Shown: piece by piece, positions 23,726 through 34,731 of the stretch | Numbering within the stretch: position 1 is the stretch's first letter | Layout of the letters: each line of letters starts with the position of its first letter | Assembly: GCA_013396915.1 (NCBI GenBank) | Contig: VWZL01001352.1 | Span: 211,389-275,388, forward strand | Direction of reading: 5' to 3' | From: Stercorarius parasiticus | Taxonomy: Eukaryota > Chordata > Aves > Charadriiformes > Stercorariidae | DNA length: 64,000 nt | Position numbers and translations under genes: made by a program | Notes under the pieces: model-generated | Seen by the model: only the letters and a program-made list of their open reading frames with translations | Told to the model about the DNA's origin: nothing | The model's database searches: none

Positions 23726-23975
23726 GAGTCCAGGAAGGGCCACTAGGACAGTTGGGGCTGGAGCACTTGCCCTATGTGGAGAAGCTGAGGGACTGGCTCT
23801 TGTTCCATTTGGAGAAGAGATGGCTGTGGAGGATCTGAGAGCAGCTGCCCAGTGCCTACGAGGAGCTCAGCAAGGGGACAGAGCCAGCCTCTTTGCAGCG
23901 GTGTGTTTCAGGAGGATGAGAGGTGGTAGGTATAAATTGAAATGAGATGCTCAGACTGTGTGTAAGGACAAATCC
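23726..23975 (+). mobile_element. CR1 LINE ORF2 fragment, sense
   Basis: Diverged plus-strand CR1: GTCCAGGAAGGGCCACTAGG, a stretch equivalent to 'CTGGAGCAC...CCCTATG', then GCTGAGGGACTGG and TTTGGAGAAGAGATGGCTG. These match the ORF2 segment ...LEHLPYE-RLREL-LFSLEKRRL... with frameshifts. It is a decayed copy joined tail-first to the antisense fragment at 23623-23724. Confidence 0.75.
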
Positions 23976-24149
23976 CCCCGCCTTGAAGGCAGTCAACAGG
24001 GGAGTATGACAAAAATCAATATGAGGCTTTTGAAGTTAAGGTATCCATCTGATTAAAGAGACTGTTAAGCAAAACTGCTAGTGAAACACTCCTATCAAGA
24101 GTATGTTGGTCTAGGCATGGAGGTAGCCCTGCAGAGCATCACAGTGAAT

Positions 24150-24470
24150 CATGACATGCTATGTGTACAGGAGGAGAGGGTAACTGTAAGGGCAGCGTGC
24201 AGGGGGACCCAGGGCTGGCTGTGCCTTCCTTGATAGGCAGCATCCCTCAGGGCTTGAATGTAGCGGGCAGAGCTGGCAGCCAGCAACACAGTCCACTGTC
24301 TAGGAGACCAGCTCCCCACATAGGCAGGGCAAGAGGCAGGGATGAGGACAGGCACCCTGGGGCCTGGCTGAGCCAAAATGGGGCCCTGGGCAGAGGTCCC
24401 ACCTGAGGGGTCTCAGGGACAGCAAGGCTGAGCGATGCCCTCAGGGCCCTAAGTAGACTAACTGAAACCA
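24150..24470. other. GC-rich block of unknown origin
   Basis: About 300 bp rich in GGG/CCC, AGGCAGGG and CCTGGGG motifs, standing out from AT-rich flanks. Overlapping open frames of 75-86 codons exist in three frames, as expected when stop codons are rare. They have no recognisable domain. It may be an old LTR fragment or other insertion, but I see no ends. Confidence 0.4.
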
Positions 24471-24694
24471 TCACTAGCAACCAAAATACCTGCATTTTAC
24501 ACCACAATAAGTCTCACTTATCTAGCCCCTCAAATTACTGAAGTGATTTTAGGCTGATATTTTTTATTTCCTCTAAGTTTAAACTAAATACCCTTCTGTG
24601 TGTTACTGCCGCTCCTCATTATGGGTTTCCAGAAGGGCTGGGGTTGTCACAAAAGCACATCTGCACATCAGAAAAATGGAATAAGTACTTTCCT

Positions 24695-24747
24695 GAAGGT
24701 AGTTACTCCAGCTTTACAAGGGTGTCACTGAGTAAAATCTAGACCTA
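24695..24747. mobile_element. Half of an ancient MITE-like element (related to 16811-16910)
   Basis: GTAGTTACTCCAGCTTTACA, then GTGTCACTGAG and ATCTAGACC, aligns with the reverse complement of the left arm of the element at 16811. Only one arm is discernible. Confidence 0.5.
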
Positions 24748-25030
24748 TTCTTGTCGAAAAGTCAGCTCTCATAGCAAACAAACAGCACTGTTATCTGTGC
24801 TTGTGCAGTATATATTTGGTGATCATCAGTAATCCCTTTGTTGAATCTAACCTGTTATCTCTACTACAAATAAAGGCTGCAGAAAATTACAACCAAGGTG
24901 TTAAGGTGCTAACAGGCATTACCTCATGAACAGTACCACACATTATTGTCATCCAACTCTAAACAAAGGCTCAAGGCCTGAAAAAATAAATATCTTTGAT
25001 TGTAAAGCCTGGTGGCTTCAGCCACCTCTG

Positions 25031-25088
25031 ACAGAAAAAAAAAAAAAGAAAAAGAAAAAAAGGAAAAAACAAAACAAAAAAAGAAAAT
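25031..25088 (+). repeat. A-rich low-complexity tract
   Basis: A runs with interspersed G and C over 58 bp. It could be a decayed poly-A tail of a plus-strand retrocopy, but no parent sequence is recognisable upstream. Confidence 0.85.
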
Positions 25089-25239
25089 GTCTGGAGCAGC
25101 AATTTTTGCTATCAAGCAATTACAACTGAGTTTAGTCCCACATTACTTCTAGCTGGGAGATCCTGTACATTTGATAGTCTGTCCTTGAAAGCTACAATTT
25201 TGACTGTAAGCTTTGTCATCTTGCACAGAGTAATGATAA

Positions 25240-25390
25240 CTCACATGTACTCTCCTAGCCTGAGCTATGTTAATTTACTGTTGGAGTTTAATTAGCCTTT
25301 TGCCACCAAGTGATTAAGATGCACCCTGTTTCATCCAGAAGTCATGTCCTGCTTTTAACACACTATCAGTCTATTCACGTTCTCATGCCT
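25240..25390. promoter_or_regulatory. Candidate conserved non-coding block
   Basis: Repeat-free complex sequence with TTTAATTAGCC, GTTAATTTAC and GTGATTAAGATG. Selected by texture alone. Confidence 0.15.
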
Positions 25391-28300
25391 CTCTTTTATA
25401 ACTGTCTGTAAAACTGTCCTTTATAAACTTAGAAATTCAGGACTGTTCAACTACTCAGAAAAAAACAAAAACTGTTGTGCAAAAGCACATTTCATAGAGT
25501 AGCTTAACAACTACACTAAAAAAATGAAGTTGTAAATCTGACTGCATAAAGACAGACTCTGAGCTATGGGAGTGGTAGAGCTTTGCATTTTGTTTAAAGA
25601 GGGAGCTGGACAATATAGCCTCTTGGCTTTCTCAAAAATCAGATTATACCTGCATTAGTTCTAGTTATGCACATGACAAGAGTCCAATAATAGACTAAGC
25701 ATATTGATCATTGTAGTGCAAAGCACTCTTTTATTACATGTTGGAGTGGCTGATCAGGCACAAAACCTTTTATGCCTCTCCAAATGAAAACTCAGCATTT
25801 TTCATTGTCAAGGTTGTAATTTACATTAACTGGTCTTCTACTCAAAATAAAGTCTATGAATTTCATATCCAGAGTAAGTCAGTTCTTTGAGGTGGGTGAA
25901 ACATTACTCTCCAGACCTTTAAGTGGAATATTCTTAAGGAACTCTGGTCTGATATATCACGTTTCTTGTCATTTAAAGTTGTTATCCTGATATAGTACCA
26001 ATACATACACATAGATATGCACACTCGACTTACTTATTTTTGCACTAAATGGGTAAAGTATATATTTTATACTGGGAATGTATTTATACTTTTAGAACTA
26101 GAAATTATTAACTTTCTCTACAAGTTTTTAAATAGTTGAAATGGTGTAGCTGTCAAACTGCTTGAAGCCTTCCATGTTTTTGCAGATGTTCAGATCTGCT
26201 GGTATCACTGAGATACAAAGTCCTTACCCTGATGGACAGCACTCACAAAATAATAAAATGTTATACTAAGAACTGAGGCGAATAAAGTACACCTTGGATT
26301 ATTTTACAAGGATGATAATGCAGAGATTTCCCTTCCTGAATTCCATTTTTCTAATGTGGTGCCATGCATTATTGTCCAGAAACCACAAAAGGGCTACACA
26401 GCTTGTTGAAAGTGTTTAAGATGAGGTTCAGCTACATAGGTATTAAAAGCTGAGCAGGCTTTTTCGTAGTCCTCTCTACAGGGTGAAAATTAACTTGCAG
26501 GAAGCAAACTTGAACTTTCTTTTTTTTTTGTGTCAAAGTATGAATTTAAAAAAAAAAAGTCCAAAACTTATCATGTGCTTACCTGCAAACTCTGATGACA
26601 AAAACTTTCAGCACCTTGCTAACTAACCAGAAAAATGCCTAACCCTCATCTTGTACACTACAGTTCCTCAAGTAAACTAACTTCGTGATAAAAATCACCT
26701 TAATTTTACCGTGTATTAGCAGGCTGTCACCTGACTCACATCCGATATTGAGATTCATAAAGTAGTAGTTTATCCCCTTACCTACCTAGAAAGAGTAAAT
26801 CTTTTAATAGGATTGATACTCACTCTATTTTCATCTGAACAGTCTTGGGTGACATTCTCACATGCCGATCACTTTGAAACAAGAAGCATCCATCTTTCCC
26901 TGGCCAAAGACTGGAGGTTAGTAACACTGACCCATGATGACTTGCTAGGAGAACAGGAGTGTCTCAGTCAGTCAGCAACTCCTAGACTTCCATAGAGCTT
27001 GTTCTTTCACATCTGACTAGATAAAGTTATTTGGTAAGAAAAGATGTCAAACCTGTTTGGTAAACAGCCTCAGTTAAACCTTGTTGTACCTCACGCTGCA
27101 CAGACAGTATCTACTGACATTTTAAAAAACTTATCTGCAGGAATCAGTGCTTCCATGTTACACCATATTTCACAAGCAGTATTGAATATTCAATTGATAT
27201 TCCTTCTGCAGTCACAAAGGATTTAATTCAACAAAACCCTTTCCTCAGAATTGTGCTTCTTCTAAGTTAAAAATTTGACATGTTGATGTGACTTAGTAGA
27301 AGAAGTTATTGAAACCAGTCTGTTTAACTGTGGAAAAATCAAGACACACCACAAGGCAAACCTCCTACTTTGCAGGAAGGGAACTCAATTAGTAAAATAG
27401 AAGGATGGAATCCAGCTTCTGCTCAAGACATATTTTGTGCATTTTACACTTCAGTCTTCTGATAAAACAGTGAGTAGATTTGATTCTGGAACTGAAAAAC
27501 CTGTGATTCTCCCATCCAGGTTGCCTGTCCTGGTAATTTAACTTAAGAAACACATTTATACTTTCTATGTCTCTATCTAGCACACATTTTTGTTTGGCTG
27601 TTTGTTTTATTTTAATGCAAAAGAAAAACATCCTTAAAAGCACCTCAGTCACTGTCTATATCATCTAGAACACACAGTTAGTTAATTCTCTTGAAAGCTT
27701 AATGATGTACTTTGAACCTTATCAGAAGAATTAAACAATCAGATGAAGCTTTTCCATGACTTGGGTGAGAGTTGTAGAGATGTAATTGTTAAATAAAAGG
27801 TAAGGCTATAATACTGCTCCTTCATTTTTATGTGGTTGAAACAGTAATTAGGAAAGTTTATTCCTCTATGAAAATAAAATGCTGGCATTTAAATCTTGAG
27901 CATAAAGACATTTCTCCTAATAGTACAGAGTAAAATTGCCAAATCCTCTATGACAACCGGTTTTGGCAGCTTTCCACTCAGTAGGTCGCCATTCTGCATG
28001 CCTAAAAAGTAGGTCTATATGGCCAGTGTAGTTAATTAGTTCTGGATTTCAAGATAAGCAAGTCCAATTAAACCAACCCAAATTTTGTGGGGGAAAAAAA
28101 TTGTACAACTGCTCATTATGCTTAATAACACAGGGTAAAGGCACATCCAAGCCATTAAACTAGCTTTCGGGCTGAAAGGGAGTAGAAGTTCAGTTGTTTG
28201 TACAACTTCATGCAGACCTTAAGTCACTGTAAATGCATCTTGAGTCAGCAAGAGCTTTGAATTAGATTTATCTATTTTGCTTGCAGGGAGTTCCCTTATA

Positions 28301-29458
28301 AAAAATGGTTTAGAGTACCTAATAAATAGAGAAAGCTTTAAGTAAGGAGGTAAGATAGAAGTTGAAAAAAAGGTTTATAGGCAGGTTTATATGAACTGAA
28401 ATCCCTTAAGTTGCCTACCAAGTTTCTTGTTTCAGTCTCTGCTTGAGTGGCAGCTTCCTATTTTCATCACATCCTTCCTGTGATTCTCATATTTGCTGCT
28501 ATAGCCACACCCTGTACTCTGGAGTCTTCTTTCTTCTAAGTATACTTTGTTGCTTTTCAAGGAAGAAATAGCCTTCCCTTCTTCCTGAATATCTGACCTG
28601 TTTGCAAGATATTTTAAAGAAAAATAAATATGCAACCAAAGGACAAATAAAATACTCTGATACTGTCAGGGAGCATAGTGTCTATTTGAAGACTGAGGAT
28701 TCCCCTGAGGGAAGCCAAAATGTAGGTAAAATAATGTTAAGCAGTTTGGTGCTTTTATTTTTCTTATGATCTGGCCCTTAAATATGTTGTTTCTATACTA
28801 AAATGTTTATCTATCATTGTCTTTTTACAATACTATCTTTACCTTTAAAACTTGTTGCAAGACATAGCTGTTAGTGACATCGTCGTACAGACAAAGAAAA
28901 ATTGCAGAAAATCAGTATCCCCAGCACAGACATTTCAGGAAATCATTAGTCTATCTAGAAACCTTAATCCATTTATTATTACTGGAATTTATTGTAGTTT
29001 GATAAAAACAGTTCTACAAAAGCAATTCTTCTAACATTAATTTTTTAGTGTACATTCTTCACCGACTGCTTAATTATACGCTAATTATTTTGACAGTAGA
29101 GCAAGATTCTTACTAGAAGAAAATGTTCTATTTCCCAGACCAAAATGCTTATTCAGAAATATGTTTATGGCTGAAAACATCAAATATTTTTGCGTGGCAG
29201 TTTAGTCACCTCTTCTTACAGCTTTACTTCAAAGTGCTTAAATGCAAAGCTCTTTTTTAGCTGAACATTTCAATTTGAGCCCACACCATTTCTTCCTAAG
29301 CTCTTTCCTTCATACATTATAAGACTGTTCTGGGGTGAAGAGAAGCATGTTGCAGTTATGCTCATACAGTCCTCCAGAAAAGGGGTTCTGTTGGTAGATT
29401 TTTTTCAGCTTGGTATTGTCTTAAGAGAAATTTAATCAAGCCCAGATAAAACCATACA

Positions 29459-29528
29459 AAAGTAGTAATAGCAGTAGTAGTAGTGGTGGTGGTGGTGGTG
29501 GTGGTGGTAGTACTGGTAGTGGTAGTGA
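29459..29528 (+). repeat. Trinucleotide repeat (AGT)n-(GGT)n-(AGT)n
   Basis: AGTAGTAGT changes into about nine GGT units and back to GGTAGT/ACT units. It is a compound microsatellite with likely length polymorphism. Confidence 0.9.
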
Positions 29529-30439
29529 CAGACCCTCACCTCCCCTTTATCCAAAGATTTATCTGCTGATTTTTTGTTGCAGAGAGCATGTGCTTGATAC
29601 CATTACTGTGATTGGTCGAGCAAAGTACTTATCATGCGTAGCTATGACATAGGGCTCTTATCTTCATTTGACAGATTGGCCCTTTTACAGTAGAATTCTT
29701 CCAGTAACAGTGATAGGTTATTATTAAGGGTATTCAACTTGGAAAATTCTTTTAGAAGAAAGCCAGTCCAGATGAAACTTAGACTTCTATAGCTCCTGCA
29801 AATACATCCTTGCTGCTGTAAAATGTTATAGGAGAACATTGTAATTTGGCTATATCCAGATGCAACAGAGCTCTTCTACTATTCTTACTGCACACACTCC
29901 AGGCCTCTAGTCTGTCATTTTGTATCTCCAAAATGTTCTTGCAGCCCACAAGGGGTCCAAGAATCTCTGATAGTGACACATTTCTTATAGCTAAGGATAG
30001 CAGTAGAAAGCCAATTATAATAGCTTCCCTACAAGGCCCTGTGGTGTTTGAATCTTTGTAACTCTTGTGGCTTAGTTTTCTCTGAACTGCACTGTTAAAT
30101 TTCTAAAGAGACCACCCTTCGAGGCAGTCACCATTTTCTGAATCAGAACTGATGAAGAACACTGTGGAGGAGACACGCTGTGCTCTTTCAGGGGGATTTT
30201 ATTATAGTTACTTCTGCTTTGTTAAATCTAAACTTTTAAAATGAAGTCGAGGTGAAGACAGTTATGCTACACCATCACTTCTCATTGCCACTAACTTTAC
30301 AGAAGAGAAAATATTTGTTAAAAGGTTGTATATACTTTCAGTCCATCCATTCCACGCCCTTGCTAGAAACTGAACTGTTAAAATACTGTACTCTGAAGTC
30401 CAAACATTTAAGACTGTGAACTGGATAAAACAGGATATG

Positions 30440-30645
30440 TGCCCTGTAAATAATTAATTAGCATCTTCTTGATGTTTAATAGTATGATTCAGGATAAAAG
30501 CCAATTAAATAAAATTTATTCTGACTGGCAGGATAATTATTATTTCACACAAACAGTTTGCTTCTACATCAAGTGGGGAGCATCTTAAAAATTAATCACC
30601 AGCTTAATTTAATGAGTGACCTTGAAAGGACAAAAAATGGGTTCT
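30440..30645. promoter_or_regulatory. Candidate conserved non-coding block
   Basis: Contains AATAATTAATTAGC, CCAATTAAATAAAA and ATTAATCACC...TTAATTTAATGAG, all homeodomain-like, without simple repeats or transposon signal. Inference only. Confidence 0.2.
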
Positions 30646-31074
30646 AGAAGAAAAACTATTAAACAGCCTTGGGGGTAGGAACACTAGAGAGGTTTATAAT
30701 CTAGCATTTTCTTTATTCTTTGCTAGTATAAAATCAGATCACAAGCATTTTAAAGTAAAGAGTAATTTTGCAAGAAGCTTAAAATTTTAGCAACTGCAAC
30801 TGTTCATGTATGTGATTAATAGTTTCACCCTGTCTCCCCATCCTGCTCCCGAGAACTACAAGGAAAATATGAAATTTTCTAGATTTTATTTCAACATTTT
30901 CGGTGTAAAATACTTCATAAATCCCCAGTAATTTACTTCTTTTTCAATCTGTCTATCAAACTGAAAAATTTGTTTCTCCACCAGAATTTCAGAAGAAATA
31001 TAGCAGATTATAGCCTTTTCTTCCAATAATATTTTAGAACAGTTCTGAACTTTTTTCTCTCTGACAACATCAGA

Positions 31075-31481
31075 GAGGAACAGAGGAGCGGCTCAGGACT
31101 CTGGGTTTGTCTAGTTTGGCGAAGAGGAGGCTGGGGGGTGACCTCATTGCTCTCTACAGCTTCCTGAGGAGGGGAAGCAGAGAGGGAGGTAATGATCTTT
31201 TCTCCCTGGGATCTAGTGCCAGGACTCATGGTAATGGTTCAAAGCTGCACCACGGGAAGTTCAGACTGGACATTAAGAAGAATTTACTTACTGAGAGGCT
31301 GGTCAAACCCTGGAACAGGCTTCCTAGAGACGTGGTTAATGCCCCAAGCCTGTTAGTGTTTAAGAGGTGTTTGGACAATACTCTTAATAATTTGCTTTAA
31401 CTTTTGATCAGCCCTGAATTGGTCAGGCAGTTGGACTAGATGATCATGGTTGGTCCCTTCCAACTGAAAAATACTCTACTC
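31075..31481 (+). mobile_element. CR1 LINE 3' part of a subfamily with pentanucleotide tail
   Basis: The plus-strand frame 31107-31400 encodes the ORF2 C-terminus (LAKRRLGGDLIALYSFL, KFRLDIKKNLLTERLVKPWN, LPRDVVNAPSLLVFKRCLD, LNNLL). The 3' UTR contains GGACTAGATGATCATGGTTGG and CCCTTCCAACTGAAA. Instead of ATTCTATG units it ends in a 5-bp repeat array. It is 5'-truncated. The LYSFLRRGSREGG wording differs from the copies at 22034 and 58246, so it belongs to a different CR1 subfamily. Confidence 0.93.
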
Positions 31482-31546
31482 CTCTTCTCTTCTCTTCTCT
31501 TCTCTTCTCTTCTCTTCTCTTCTCTTCTCTTCTCTTCTCTTCTCTT
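31482..31546 (+). repeat. (CTCTT)13 pentanucleotide microsatellite at CR1 3' end
   Basis: Thirteen essentially perfect CTCTT units over 65 bp directly follow the CR1 3' UTR. They probably expanded from the CR1 terminal ATTCT-type repeat after a point change. Confidence 0.93.
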
Positions 31547-32220
31547 GTCACAGACAGGCATATATTTTGCATTGTTAAAATCTTTCCTTCATGAGAACTC
31601 CTTCTTCTTTATTCTCCTGAGTCAAATTGAATCTTAGGAGGTATACTTTTCTTTTTTACCTTAGGACTACTTTTTTTTTTTTCCATTTTTTGGTCCTCTC
31701 ATGAGATTTACTTTCCAAGTATTTGAAGTATGCTTTTTTTTATGATTCAATCTAATTTAAGCTCAACAGAAATCAGGTTGCAGTCTGTATTTCCTTCACC
31801 AACAACATCCCAAAACCACGGCAGATGTATGGTGAAGTTAGAAAAACAGAAATTCAAACAGCAACATAATATCATCCAATGTATTGTTCTTCCTTCATTG
31901 AATTGTTAATCGTCATTAATTTGAAAGGAATTGGTTCTAAACTGTTTATACAGTATTGAGTTGCCAAGGAATACATGAATCCAGGGAAACTTTTGACATA
32001 ATTTAAATGGTTAGAAAGAAGCTAAGAAGAGTGAGTTCATTAGAATAATCTGGGACTGAAGTCTTTCAACATCAGAACAGTCTCGGCAAAATACTTTCAA
32101 CTCAGTATTTTAAATATGATAGATGTCTTTAAAAAAAAAGTTATTTTAAATTAAACAGCATGCAAAACGTGGAATATTATCCGTCCGTATTAATAATATG
32201 CATTTCATAACTTATGATTT
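31547..32220. other. AT-rich DNA, nothing recognised
   Basis: T runs near 31671-31682 and an A run near 32131. No gene or repeat named. Confidence 0.6.
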
Positions 32221-32375
32221 ATAATCATCTAGTCCAATTCTTTGCTCAAAATTAGATCAGGTTGCTCAGGGCCTTCTGCAGTCAAGTTTTGAAATTCTTC
32301 TGGGACAGAGATTCCACAGCCTCTCTGGGAAACCCCCCGCAGTGCTTAGCTGTTCTCAGGGTAGTGCTTAACCAC
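32221..32375 (-). mobile_element. Diverged CR1 LINE 3' fragment
   Basis: Minus-strand CR1: ATCATCTAGTCCAATTC, then ATTAGATCAGGTTGCTCAGG, TTTTGAAATTCTTCTGGGA and CCACAGCCTCTCTGGG. It lacks both ends and is heavily mutated, so it is old. Confidence 0.85.
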
Positions 32376-32573
32376 AACATTTACCTTATTTAATATATTT
32401 CATGTAATACAGATGTAGGTCTGTCCCTGGTCTCCAGACAAGATAAAAATGACAGTCTGCCATGTTGTTGTTGTTGTTTTTTAGCAAATTTTCCATATAT
32501 CTTATAATTCTATGGGCTGGGTTTTGGTGGCTTTTTTTGTTTTATTTGTTTTGGTTGTTGTTTTTTTTTTTTG

Positions 32574-32591
32574 NNNNNNNNNNNNNNNNNN
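32574..32591. other. Assembly gap (18 N) between T-rich and G runs
   Basis: N bases follow a G/T-rich stretch ending in 12 T and TTG, and precede nine G. The gap probably hides a T/G homopolymer or G-rich run that sequencing failed to read. Confidence 0.95.
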
Positions 32592-32840
32592 GGGGGGGGG
32601 TGTCAGTACTATAGCGTATTTTCAGTTTTTCAAGAAGACCAAAAATTAAATAAAAAATTACAGCATTCTTCTGAAGGAATGTTTTGTTCTTCTTGTATAC
32701 TTACATATACAATACTGTTTTTTGAACATGCAGATCAAAGCAAGTATTATACATGTCTTCTACCTGTCTCCAAATTTAATTACTCATTGGTATCAATTAA
32801 ACCTCAGAAATTGATTTTTAAAATTAAATTTGACATTCTC

Positions 32841-32906
32841 AGTAAATATTCAATAGAAACTCAGTAAATATTCATTAGAAATTCATTAAATATTCAATAG
32901 AAACTC
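32841..32906 (+). repeat. Three 22-bp tandem repeats
   Basis: Units at 32841-32862, 32863-32884 and 32885-32906 follow the pattern AGTAAATATTCAATAGAAAC with two or three changes each. A local duplication in AT-rich DNA. Confidence 0.9.
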
Positions 32907-34423
32907 CTGCTTTTAAGGAACGTCTGCTATACGTGAAATGCAGTCATGCAAATTACTTTTGAGGTGTCTGACTGGCCAACAGAGACATCATGGCAAATTG
33001 TATGACAAAATGTATGAGAAAACATAGGAAATTGTTGTGACCTTTAGGATATTACAGTTGGCAATTAAAGGAAATAAAAAAGCGAAAAATGCCCAGAATG
33101 GGCATAAATAATTTAATGAAAACATTGTGCATGGAGAAAATAATAATTCAAATAAACGATTATGTCATCAGTTTCACAAAATGAAGCTCTACTAATCAGA
33201 ACATAAAAAAAGGAAAAAAAGGGATATTGGAGATGAAGCTAGACCTAGGCATAACTACCGGTCTTAAGAGAAATATTTATCACTACAATTGTTATGAAGC
33301 TACCATTTTATATGTCTATACCTCACAGACAATATAGTTTTCTGCTTTTATATTAAAATTACTTGCCGGTAATTCTGAAAATTTACAGAAATGTCACCAT
33401 TTTTCAAGGTTTTAATGTTCAGTAATATTTCAAATTTGAGCTAAGGTAAAATTCAAAAGCTTGACATTGTTCAGCCTAAACTCTTGAGGAAGTCATGATT
33501 TTCATCATGAGAATTGAACCTACCCAGAATTTCAGACTCTTTACAAGACATAAACATGGTAGCCACCTTCTTTCAAAAATTGGTGACTCTTCAATATCTA
33601 TATAACTGTTTATATAGAGAATTCACCAAATAATTTAGACAGACTAATTTAGGCCTCTCTTCAGAGTGATGGGTTTAAGAACTATAGTTGCCAATAATTC
33701 TGTAATCACAGATTAAAATTATAACAGATAATCGAACTGGAGAAATAAAGTGAATAGCTTCCACTAGCTACCCTAATACAGCCACCATACCAGAGTATAA
33801 GTACACTATCATATAATTTAACTGACCAGTTCATTCTTTGCAGTCATGGTTGTGCTTGCTTCGTAAGTCATTTTACTCCCAGTTCTCCAACAGCAATTTT
33901 CAGTTCTCTCCAACACAAAACCATTGTGAAGTTCTGGAGGTAGTGGTCCTCATGACACGTTTCAAGGCTTATAATATGTAGGCTAATTTTTGTGCTAGAC
34001 AAGCACATGGTCTACAATACAACAGCTTTATTATTTCAAATATTTTAAATTGAAAGAATACATACATACACAATCTCCTTAACAAATAATTTTTTTAACA
34101 TAAAAGGTCACTGAATGCAGTTAATAAAAATCAAAAGGCCAAATAACACAGCATGGATGTGGCCAATTTGCTCATAAAGGGCTAGTGAGCCATTCTTTGT
34201 CACTTGACCAGGATTCATTCCTGGAAGTATATGCATTTGACAGTGAATACCTAGCCAAAAGCAGAAGATAGATCATGTTTCATACTCTAAAGTTGTTTTA
34301 GAAGTTACAAGTGTTTTTCTCTATTCAGGCATTTAAGATGCAATTTAACCAACGTATGTTAGATATGTGCTAAATGAGACAATCTGTACTCTGAAACTAT
34401 TTTTCTCCTTTGACTCAAAAATA
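32907..34423. other. AT-rich DNA, nothing recognised
   Basis: No coding, RNA or transposon signature was recognised between the tandem repeat and the next CR1. Confidence 0.6.
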
Positions 34424-34731
34424 CCTGTTGGAAGGAAAGGAAGATGAGGGACCCAGATTCTTTTCAGTGGTGCTCAGTGACAGGACAGTAGGCAATGGAC
34501 GCAAACCGAAACACATGACATCCCATCTTAACAAAAGAAAAAAACATTTTTATTCTGAGGATAGTCAAACACAGGTTGCCCAGAAGGGTTATTGTGTCTC
34601 CATCCTTGGGCATATTCAAAACTTGACTGGACACAGCCATAAACAAGCTGATCTACTTGAGCAGGAGAGTTGGACTAGGTGATCTCAAAAGGTCCCTTCC
34701 AATTTCAACAATTGGGCGATTCTGTGATTTT
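34424..34731 (+). mobile_element. Diverged CR1 LINE 3' fragment
   Basis: Plus-strand CR1: TTCTTTTCAGTGGTGCTCAG, TGACAGGACAGTAGGCAATGG, then CACAGGTTGCCCAGAAGGG and the 3' UTR GGTCCCTTCCAATTTC ending GATTCTGTGATTTTA. Frameshifts are visible in ORF2 and the reading frame is decayed. It is 5'-truncated with the 3' end retained. Confidence 0.88.

Larger units (their letters stand above)
24748..31074. other. Long AT-rich stretch without recognised genes or transposons
   Basis: An A-rich run lies at 25031-25088 and a TGG/AGT repeat at 29459-29528. Two candidate conserved blocks are listed separately. No exon, RNA gene or CR1/LTR signature was recognised. Confidence 0.55.

Noticed and set aside
25031..25088. 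Poly-A tail of a processed pseudogene
   Set aside because: No recognisable cDNA body precedes it. Simple A-rich sequence is sufficient.
31440..31637. Leu/Phe/Ser-repeat protein
   Set aside because: It is the translation of the CTCTT microsatellite.
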